Shown: positions 54,795 to 64,000 of the stretch, one piece after another
Layout: every line of letters starts with the position of its first letter
How positions within the stretch are numbered: the stretch's first letter is position 1
NCBI RefSeq assembly: GCF_901709675.1
Contig: NC_051104.1
Coordinates: forward strand, 5,625,501 to 5,689,500
DNA length: 64,000 nt
Direction of reading: 5' to 3'
Origin: Syngnathus acus
Taxonomy: Eukaryota > Chordata > Actinopteri > Syngnathiformes > Syngnathidae
The notes under the pieces: model-generated
Database searches by the model: none
Told to the model about the DNA's origin: nothing
The model's input: only the letters and a program-made list of their open reading frames with translations
Position numbers and translations under genes: made by a program

Positions 54795-57200
54795 CTGAAA
54801 GAGAATTTAAAATTATGAGTGAATTATTTGCTGTAATTTGGACACTAATCTGTCCGTCCATCCATCCATCCACACTTTTGGAGTATTTTAAAACAGGAGT
54901 CTTTTAATGTCATCGTTTTACTATCTACTGTTCATCAATAGGTAAAGCTAAGCTGCTGAAAAATGAACGAGAATTGTATTTGTTGTTGCACGTAAAGGTC
55001 ATGCCGCCGTTTGCTTGTCCACCTGTTGGCACCACGGCAGTTTGATCCAACGGGGCTAAAAATACTAAGGCTGCTTGGCTAGCAGTGAGACGACACAGTG
55101 AGACAATGTCAGCGGCTTACAACATATTGGTCATAAAAAACATAAATCGCCTATCCAACACGTTGACTAATTGTTTGTTCTGTAAATGTGATGCAAACCA
55201 ATTAAGTGCACCGATTCATTACATGTAATCTGTGAAGAAAGTTTGAGTAAAGCTTAGGTATTTTTATCTCCGGTTGAACTGTCCGTGATCTTAGGCTGTC
55301 TCCGATACGTGTGACGTGACCCCAATACCTCCCTGTCTGCCTTCCCATTCAGCCAAGGTCCTCCTTATTTGTAATCCCCGCCGTCCCTTCCTTAATCTGA
55401 TCTGTGATGGATTAACTGCTCACACATTAGCTCAACAGCACAGGTCTTGACCAACATGTTTTTTTCTTGAGTTCTCTGTCGCGTCCTCCTCCAGTCAAAA
55501 CATGTATATTTGATATCAGTGCATGTATGAAAGTGTAGAAAATTGATTTATTTCTCATGCACGTCACATTCACTATGGATCTCAGTGAATGTGTGTTTAC
55601 AGGCAGACATAACTTTCTCTTTTGTATTTGGGAGAATTTACAGATACGAAAGTTGATCATGTCAAGAGACAATTAAGGTAACAATGATTTAATTGAATAT
55701 AAAAAAGAGCCTTTTGCTTATCTATAATCAAATAATATTACTTCCCTCACATTTATAGCCCAATCATCCATTTTAGCCATCCATCCATTTTCTGTTCCGT
55801 ACAAGCACAAAATATTCACTCAGAGGATTTTGCAGCCCGAAAACTAGGATTTTTTACATTTAATTTTTTATTTTTTTTATTTAATTCCAGAATATTGTTG
55901 ATATAGGGACACATCAGTTGCTGCCTATATGTGAATGTGTGGGTGTATGTGTGGGTGTATGTGGGTGTGCACGCGTGCTTGTGTTTGTTCACAGGGTGAT
56001 TCAAATTAGTTAGTTGGAGTTAAAACTGAGCTGCCACAAACCATGATTTAAGTAAATGAAAATATTAGAGACTCAAAATACCCTCAGGCTTCAATCCACA
56101 GGCTCTCAAGTCATAAACATTTGCTCTATATTATCACTTTGATTGTCAAAATGTAATTTTGTAGTTGCAAAAAATTGTGAGGTCTACTCACCCACGACTT
56201 TGTGTGTCCTTCAACAGAAGATCACAGTTCAAGTCAATCTTACAGCGTATCCAACATCATTACAGTGTCTGCAATTGTGTTGCGTGGATTGTGTAGGCTG
56301 AGAGAAGCATGCAGCTCGGAAGGCAACCCCACCTCTCTCTCTCTTGCACTCTCTCTCTCTCGCTCTCCCTCTCTCGCTCTCTCTTTCTCCTGAAATATAT
56401 ACAGCATGAGCCGCCTGAAGCAAACCAAGAAGTTAGTTATATCCAGACTTTAATATTCTGACTGGGACTTTTACTTCATTATATATTAAAAAAAAAAAAA
56501 AAAAAAGCTTTCTGTGCGCTGTTTTAGAAGCGCTGTCCCACTTTGCAGCATAACGGATGGGTTTTTGTTACCATAGCAACATGACCCACTCAAATTTGTA
56601 CAAGATTACCAACCAGAGCACGGAGGAGGAACTGACTCAAACTGTACGTCTAAACAATTACATTTCTTGCTTCTATGTATATCTCCATCAAGTCTGACAT
56701 TTTGGAAAACATATAGCATCTCAAGTGCTTACGTAAATTTAGATGACTGAATTGAGATTTGCATTATTCCATTTACTAACTAGGATATGAAAAAAAATAT
56801 TAGTAACATTTTGAACAAATGATTAAATACTTATAACTCACATCAAGCTGATAAAGAGAGTGTAAATGAGATAAAGCAAGTCAAATCCTTAAACAAATAA
56901 ATGTTCCATTCGCTGCATTAACGTGACGGCATCCTTGACGCAGTCAAATCTGTTAGTCACTTGTCAGATGGTTCGGATGAGGTGTCATATCCTTTAAATA
57001 CCACTGACTCGATTTTTGTGCCACATTTCTCGTCTCCAGTTGCCTTAGTGTTATGATATATTATATTATGAATGATCATGCATTATAATTTAACGTGGTG
57101 CTGCAAAGCTGGAGCTGTGTGTGTATAAATGTGTCACCTAATATTTTGTATACAAGCATGACCTAGACAACTCAAAATTGAACCAAATAAGAAGATCCAG
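54795..57200 (-). other. palmd 5' region and palmd-plppr4 interval
   Basis: palmd exon 2 (ATG exon) begins at a ctctttcag acceptor (54794). A candidate non-coding exon 1 ends TCGTGG/gtgagt at 56192 and would start near 56400, at a CT-rich tract (56330-56395). A TG-rich minisatellite lies at about 55925-55990, and catccatccatt-type fragments at about 54860 and 55775. The remainder is AT-rich without visible genes. Confidence 0.45.
56567..56580. promoter_or_regulatory. RFX X-box
   Basis: GTTACCATAGCAAC fits the X-box consensus (two half-sites GTTACC and AGCAAC spaced by AT). It lies some 150-250 bases upstream of the candidate palmd first exon on the minus strand, in a GC-richer patch (56515-56650). 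Confidence 0.55.
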
Positions 57201-60200
57201 CACACTGACTGTTTTATTAACAAACTTTAATCATTTAGACAATGCACAATTCATCAACTACCCTGATCAGCGTGCTCAGTTGAGTAAATTGGATTGCTTA
57301 AATACATATTTTTCTAAATTCACTATATTTGGTGTTATAAAAACAGACAATATATATTTATTGTTACAACCATTGATAGCAAACATATAAAAGTACTATT
57401 GATGAAATATTTTTCTCCTTTTTAAACTCAGCTCAGGATGACGATATTTTTTTTTTTTTCATGGTGCATAGAATTCATACAGCTCATCACAGTCTCAAAA
57501 AACAAACATTTATTACACAACCAGTGGCAACACAAGACAATTCATGCAGAGAGCATTAATTCACAGTTTTCCCCCATTTGATGCACATCAACTCTCGTCT
57601 CTTCTTCATGACAGACATTTTATTCATATTCACCAAAACCAAAATCCAGAGAGGAGCAGTAATGGGACTCGTGACACCGAAGTGCATTTTGCTTCTCGTC
57701 AATAAAAAATGACAGATCAGGCAATGAAGGTGCTTTCAGTCGCTGACAGCACCAATGGAAAAAGGGTTTTAGGATTGCATTTAATATTCTAGTCAATTTA
57801 CGTTGGTCAGTATGATGGTACTTGGAGAGTATTTGTTTTGTTTTTTCTTTGGAGGTACACATTGCAAAAACACTAGTTTAGATCATCCATCATTTGCCAT
57901 CATATATATCACATATTTGATTTTTTTTTAAAGGCTCTGTTATAAATAATTTTGCAAGATGTTTAAAAAATAAACGGTTCAGCTGACTTTCAGTTTCTGA
58001 AAAAAAAATCACACCATTCTCTACATTTTCATACAAACCTTAACCTGCTTTGGTTTTGTTTGGTTTATTCTGTCTCACATGATCTCACACTGATATAGAA
58101 ATATTTTGTTTTCTCACTAGCGTGTCCTCTCCCAACAAACACAGAAAACTCAATTGTTGCTTGAACAATAAATTGTAAAACATAGAGTTTGGATTAAAAA
58201 TAAAGCTGGCTCAACCTTACATACTACATAGTGTATATTAGTGACAGGAGTTTCATTTGGCTTGCATCGAGAACCAAATGTTGAGAAATTGAGAAAAACA
58301 TTCATATTGATGTTAGACATAATTTGTCTTGTTTTGGAAAAAAAAAAGTAAAACAACACAAAGGAATTTATACTTAATTCAGAGTCATGTGCCTGGTGCA
58401 CATCGAGATAGAGGACCGACCGATAAGTCCTAACAGTAAAGTAAATTGAGATTGTATAAAAGTTTGCGTTTTGAACACGGTCAAATCGTTGTTTGAAATT
58501 GTAGAAAATACGGTGCCGGTAAAACCTGCTACGACCGAGGACAGTCCTTGTCAGATGTCGCTACAAAAAGAGAAAGCTCAAATAATTAACTGAATGTTAT
58601 GCCAAACAAACCATGCAGATTAGATAATCAAATGTACAATATGGTAAAGATTTGCTATATTTAAACCTTTTCTATTTTCAGAAAAGAGGAAAAATCCTGG
58701 GGTTGGATATATTTTCACGGAATAATTTAGTGGAATGTAATAATTTTCTTCCATCACTGTCCAGCATAGCAACACTTTGTAAGCCACTTTTGTCCTGTAC
58801 TTTGGTCAGTGCCCGAAACAATAAAACCCGTCCTTAATACGCCCCGAATCAAATATGGGTATCAAAAAGACAACAATACAGCTACACTAACACATCCACA
58901 GTAAATATGAATATTAAACTCAGGAATATTATTTATTATAACGATTTGTTAGTCGGGCTGCAATTGTACCTTTTTTTCCAGTTTGTATTTCTCATTTTAG
59001 GATGAGTAAAATAAAATGGAAAACCCAAAATAACACAAGGATTTTTGAGTGATAGCATCTACAGCAGTATTGGATAGTCATACATAATGATATTTAGTAT
59101 TGCATCTGTAAATGTAGGCAACGGAAAATAAATTAAAATATACACTGTACATCATTTCTTTTTCATTTTAGGGGGGGGAAGGCACCCTGAAACATTTTTC
59201 TGCGAGCTGAAAACAAACCAGTTGTAAAAATCTGAATTATGCTTAGACGTAATGGTTATTACTATTTTTACTGACCTTAATATTGTCCACAAACAATGTC
59301 CGTAAAAACCAAACGACTCTCTGATGGAAGTGGATGGCTAATACCAGAAAATATTCAAATGTTATGTGATAAATATATTTTTTTTTTTCCTAAAAAACAA
59401 CCTCATCTAATTATACTAACGCATTGGATATAATGATATGGTCCTACAGCATGTAGTACAAGGGAGAGTAAACACTTTCAGTGCAAGTGACAGCTTATTT
59501 GATTTCAAAGCTACAGAAGGAATACTAAGCACACTTATGGTTCAAAATTTTCTCTTGCGTGCTTATCCACAGCCAAAATATAAAAATGATTTTGTTCTGT
59601 TATCGTTGTTTGCTTGTTTTTACTTTGTACATAGATTTTCATGACAATAAGATAATATCTTCTGGTATAGCACCCTTCATCAAAAACAACAACCTTGTCG
59701 GAACTGCTCTCACAAACATCAACGTCATTTCTTTGCAGTATTCAAATTCTGAAAAGCATGTATTTTTATTTTAATACTGACTTTTTTTTTATTCATAAAA
59801 CGTACAGAGCTGTTTAAAAAAATCCATCGACACCACTGGTAAATCACAGATCATAAAATAAGTGTCCTTGGTGGCTACAAAGTACACAGTGATTATTTCT
59901 GTCAACACTTAAAAGGTTGTGCTTTGTTTACAAAAATCTCATGCTACGTAAATAATTTTTAATGGTATATATAATGATTGGTAATATTGTGTAAGAATGC
60001 AATTTGCTCGTACTGTTCATTTTCACGCTAAAAATTTCAACGGAACAATACAAACAGTGTGACATTGCTTTTTTTTATTGGTTAGCGAAGGGAGCAAGAA
60101 TGTCGATAGGAAGACTGTTGACTGGAGTTGTGAGTGCAACACAACGAGCAAAAATGTCCTTTGCTCATACCTTCACGATCTACTAGGCTACAGTATATAT

Positions 60201-60526
60201 TTTATTTAGATGTCCTTTGCATGTGTCGCTTGAAGGATGTCATGCTAAATGCATGTATGTTAAACCAAAGGCAGGTTTAAACAGTCAGCCATTTAATTGT
60301 TGACTAGCTCCAGTTAAGTCGCCATATAAGCTCCAGCCTGATTATTTTTTTCCATTTATCAGGTGGAGCGGCTCAAGGGAGATTGTCATGGCATCGCACC
60401 AAGACCTTACTGAAACTTAGTTACTGTGTTTGGCAACTGCACCAAGGGAGGAGAAAAACGACTTTGATTAAACAAATCATGCTTCATGATCACATATGGG
60501 CCTGAATCCATCAGTCACTCTGTGCA
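57200..60526 (-). other. plppr4 3' untranslated region (extent inferred)
   Basis: About 3.3 kb of AT-rich sequence after the plppr4 stop with no coding exon. Minus-strand AATAAA signals occur near 57212, 57505 and 57620. A long 3' UTR is usual for this neuronal gene. The exact end is unknown. Confidence 0.45.
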
Positions 60527-63500
60527 TTATTCCTTATTAGGTATGGATGCTCCCTTGTAGAAAACATTCCGGGTGATATCCGGACTGCTTCCTCTCTCTG
60601 GAATCAGGATGACATTGTGGCCTTTTCGCCGTAGTGTGGATTCTCGACTGGAGGCCAGCGAGGGTATTTCTGAAGCTGTGTCTCCAGATCCGGCCCCACT
60701 AACATCTCCCGGAGTGACTCTAATAGTAGACAGGCTCTGATTATGGAGCTTCTGCTCTGGTTGGCTTGTATGAACAGTAACGGTGGGCGGGGTGACAGAG
60801 GTGGTATAAGTACGCTTCCTGTCAATCGAACCTTCTCGTACAGAGTCTGAGCTTTCGGAGTCTCTGTTCAGATCGTTGAGATCGAAGGATTGCCTCAAAC
60901 TCCCGCTTCCTGTGCTCCCCTGCCCTACGACAGCTCCATTGCCGTGATCCAGAGATCGCCACCGCCACGATCCACTTCCATCATTGGAAGGAGCTTGGAT
61001 GACCGGTTTGTTGTTTTCAGGGTGTGCTTCTATTCGGACGATCGCTCCGGTGCTGCCTGAGACACTTCCTGTGGTACTGCCCAGAGAACTGGGTCCTGTG
61101 GTGCTACCCGGATCCTTGTCAGGATTAAGAGCTCTGTAGTGAGCCAAGCTCTGGGAACCTGCGACAGTGCTGCTTTCATCCAAGCTTTTGGAATGGGTCT
61201 GAAGGAGCCCTTGCTGTTTCGACATAGCGATCACTTGCATGATTCGAGGCTGGGCTTTCTTCCCTTCGTCGTTAGTCCTGCAAATCGCCGTCTTCTCAGC
61301 AGCCCTTTGCCAATTTCCCTGAACTGTGCCATCTACTGAAGAAAGACTATCTTCTCCTCCTGTTTTGGGGGAGGTATTGTGGTAATTTTCATGTGATTCT
61401 TCCGGAATGTGGACCAGTTGTGAAGACCCAGGTCTCGGTTGCATCAACATTCTGGTTCCTCCCGTTATACCACTGCAGTTACTCGGCAAAGTGGTACTTG
61501 CTCCTGTGGCCAGTTTGGACAAATATGCGTGAGCTTCAAAACTTGCCTCCAGACCCATTGCCGACGGTTTGGAGCTGGATCGGACCTCCATGCTGCCGTG
61601 GTGGTGAGGATGCTGAGAGGGCTGAACAGGTAAGTCTGCTGAAGGGGGGAAACAATCGGGCACCTGGAGAGTGCATTTATGGTTGTTTTTACTTTTCCAC
61701 TGTGACAAAAGCTGCTTTGAACGGCTCGAATCCATGGAGGCGTGGTGAAGGGTCGCAGCGTGACGTCTGGCCGCTTCCTCGTACGCCGCTATGGCCTGCG
61801 GTGTGTGGACGCGAGGGAGAGTATGGCTAAAGGTCACTACGGTCTCTTTGCTGCGTGGGCTGTGGGACGAGAGCCCATCCGCATCCCTGCCTGAGCACTT
61901 CAAGCTATCGTCGCCCTTCTGTTGCGGAAGACCCCGATGCAGAAGGCCTTCAGATTGGGAGGCGGGCAGGCCGGGCTCCACCGATGCGCTGGCTTTCATT
62001 TGCAGGTGATGAAGGACTGCCTCTTGGCTAATGTGTGGTATGGAGCAGGTGGGGCAGTGAGGCTGGGAAGGGAGGCTACTGTTCTGCTCTTCACTTGGGA
62101 GGAAATTTCCAACTGCATACAAACCCTGGCAGCACATCAAAATATTTCACATAGGAGTACTAGACATTGAGTAGCTTGTCAGAACCATGACTAACACTGC
62201 CAGCATATCAAACACTGGATTGGCTGAAAGTAAAACTTTTAAAAGGATGAAGCAAAGTCTATTTTTTCTTTTTAAATGCATGTTTTAATCTCTTTCCAGA
62301 GAGAAGCTGGATACTCGCAAAGAGAAACTAATAAACAGGATTGCAAAGACTTACATAATGAACACGTGCAGCACACACTTATTAAGCTCTGAAAAATTAA
62401 TTTGGAAAAATAGATAATCGGACTTTTGTCTGGCAGAACTATTCCTGCAGTGACAAATCTACCTTTATATTTATTAAAACAAAACATTTATTGGGGGAAT
62501 CGTCATTCCTTTACGTTTTGTCATGGCGATTTCTGCAAAAAGGTTAATCATAAAACAAAGCTAGTGGTGACCTAAGACTTTTGCATGAGTATTTTTATTT
62601 TATAAATATTTTTATAAAACCTAGGAAGACTCACCAGGTAGACAGCAATGGCTCCACCAAGCAGAAATCCCAGATAGACATCAATGGCATGGTTCTTGTA
62701 CTGAATAATCCGAGTCAGACCACAAATTATAGCACAGATGATGAAGGAGAAGACCAGCAAGGGCTTGAGCAATTTGGATGAGTCTGTCAGTGTGCTGTTG
62801 AAGTACATCTGTTGACACAATCACTTATGTTCATTCTGATTATACTAAACATTAAAAACAGCCAATGGGGGGAAATTTTATATTTGCATTTGCACAAACT
62901 CACCGAAACATAGACAGCTGCAAAAGATGCCAGAGTAGCGTGCTGGGATGGGAATGATTTTCTGCAAAGGACACAAAGATAATTCAATGCAAATCATTTT
63001 TAAAATGATTTTAATTATTCATGATTTCAAGCTGACCTGCCCCGGTTTATTGCGACAGCATCCACCCCGGAGCAGATATCGTCCATGATGTAAGGGTTCT
63101 GCTCACAGCTGATGTTTAGAGTGGTGTAGTTGGGTTTACAAACTGTGAGGAAGTAGGGGGCTGGGTAGCCCGTCATCAACTGGAGGATGTCCGTGATGAG
63201 GGCGGTCGCACAAAGACCAAATGCATGAACACCTGTGGAAAAATCACAAGTGTCAACCTGAAAAATAAAAACAAACCAACAGTGTACGAAGAAGCATACC
63301 AATAAAACGAATTGCTCGCCGAATGAAAGAGTTGAAGTTGCAGCCAGCTGCGTTGATGTTCGCCTCTGCTCCAGAACGACTTTTTCTTCGAGAAAGACAA
63401 CAAAATAGGATGGCCTCCCCGATCATGATCTGTAACACACTTGGTTAGTCAACACGGATCTGGATAAACGTATAGAATTTCGAAAAATGGGATGATGCTT

Positions 63501-63723
63501 AATAAGCAAGCCAGTCATGATTTGACTGGTGTCATACCGTGATGGCAGGTCCTGCAAAAGCCAAGCTAAGTAGCATCAGCAAAGGGATGACCTCATGATT
63601 AGGGTCAATGTAAGGTAGGCTCAGACTGCGGTCATGACAGTTAAAGCCAGACTTCACTGGCTTGAACAAATCTGTCCACTCCAGGAAGTACAAGCTGACC
63701 ATAGACGACACCAGGATAGGCAG
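60527..63723 (-). CDS. plppr4: PLPPR4/PRG-1 phospholipid phosphatase-related protein, lacking N-terminal exon(s)
   Basis: Six exons, 63723-63538, 63429-63300, 63232-63037, 62961-62904, 62808-62635 and 62125-60527, stay in phase for 780 residues to the stop. The first exon starts in phase 0 at [20 protein letters not shown]; the start codon and first membrane helix are beyond the right edge. The membrane part follows family order ([90 protein letters not shown]). The phosphatase C2 motif PSGH is PSQH here, as in the catalytically dead PLPPR branch. The 532-residue cytoplasmic tail in the last exon carries [28 protein letters not shown]-like and [16 protein letters not shown] blocks that separate PLPPR4 from PLPPR5. 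The human protein acts at glutamatergic synapses, modulating lysophosphatidate signalling. Confidence 0.95.
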
Positions 63724-64000
63724 CTAGAGAAGAAACGCAACAGAGGCAGAAAATTGAAGGCATAAAATGTCCGGACAAAAATGTCAAGAGGATAAATATA
63801 AGGTTACCGAGGTGCTAAGTGCTACAAATGTTCTCCATAACGCTATGCTTCAATGACAAAAGTAATTTGATTTGATAATAAGGCTAGAGGCATGGAAATT
63901 AGATTTAGATTAGATTGATTGAAGTCGCCATGTGGAATTTAATTCCATTTTATGTACAGGCTGAATTACAGCTACCTTGCGGCACTTTTCGTAGATGGCC
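63724..64000 (-). other. plppr4 intron, right edge
   Basis: A minus-strand CCGCAAG/gtagct near 63975 resembles a donor, but the codons before it do not match the expected PLPPR4 stretch before LPIL, so I do not call an exon. The upstream coding exon probably lies beyond base 64000. Confidence 0.4.

Noticed and set aside
63964-64000. Possible plppr4 exon with donor CCGCAAG/gtagct at the right edge
   Set aside because: The codons before the site do not match the expected PLPPR4 segment preceding LPIL, so I left it uncalled.
1-64000. CRISPR arrays, operons, tRNA or rRNA genes
   Set aside because: No regularly spaced repeats, no cloverleaf with A/B boxes, and clear spliced vertebrate genes throughout.

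Overview
The window is from a vertebrate nuclear genome, most likely a percomorph teleost. All protein genes are intron-bearing except the intronless kinase gene mos. Many introns are under 100 bp, the intergenic sequence is AT-rich, and fish-type DNA transposon remnants are scattered through it. I derived exon structures by following reading frames across GT/AG junctions. The main gene models close in phase from start to stop, except the two that run off the window ends. Gene names rest on remembered family sequences and gene order, not on a database search.

Region 1 (1-18.3 kb) holds zbtb47 (minus, only its 5' part), nktr (minus, complete) and sec22c (plus, complete). nktr and sec22c are divergent. 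This matches the SEC22C-NKTR-ZBTB47 order of human 3p22. Region 2 (18.9-29.9 kb) holds an unidentified small two-exon ORF (minus), mos (minus), plag1 (minus, with a roughly 4 kb 3' UTR) and chchd7 (plus, divergent from plag1). This is the MOS-PLAG1-CHCHD7 block of human 8q12.

Region 3 (31-41 kb) holds arhgef4 (plus), a Rac/Cdc42 exchange factor with an alternative first exon. A candidate 56-residue tail-anchored membrane micropeptide is nested in its largest intron. Region 4 (44-64 kb, all minus) holds a paralemmin downstream gene (AKAP2/MISP C-terminal type), palmd (palmdelphin) and plppr4 (the N-terminal exon or exons are outside the window). PALMD and PLPPR4 are neighbours on human 1p21, but mammals have no recognisable gene of the downstream type at that position.

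The genes do not form a pathway. The points of most interest are the palmd plus downstream-gene tandem, the nested micropeptide, the small ORF beside mos, a zbtb47 start codon placed at the very end of exon 1 under an overlapping uORF, RFX X-box-like palindromes in region 4, and several decayed transposons (mariner with transposase remnants, TA-flanked MITEs, a hAT-like piece and a LINE reverse-transcriptase relic). I saw no tRNA, rRNA, CRISPR or prokaryotic feature.
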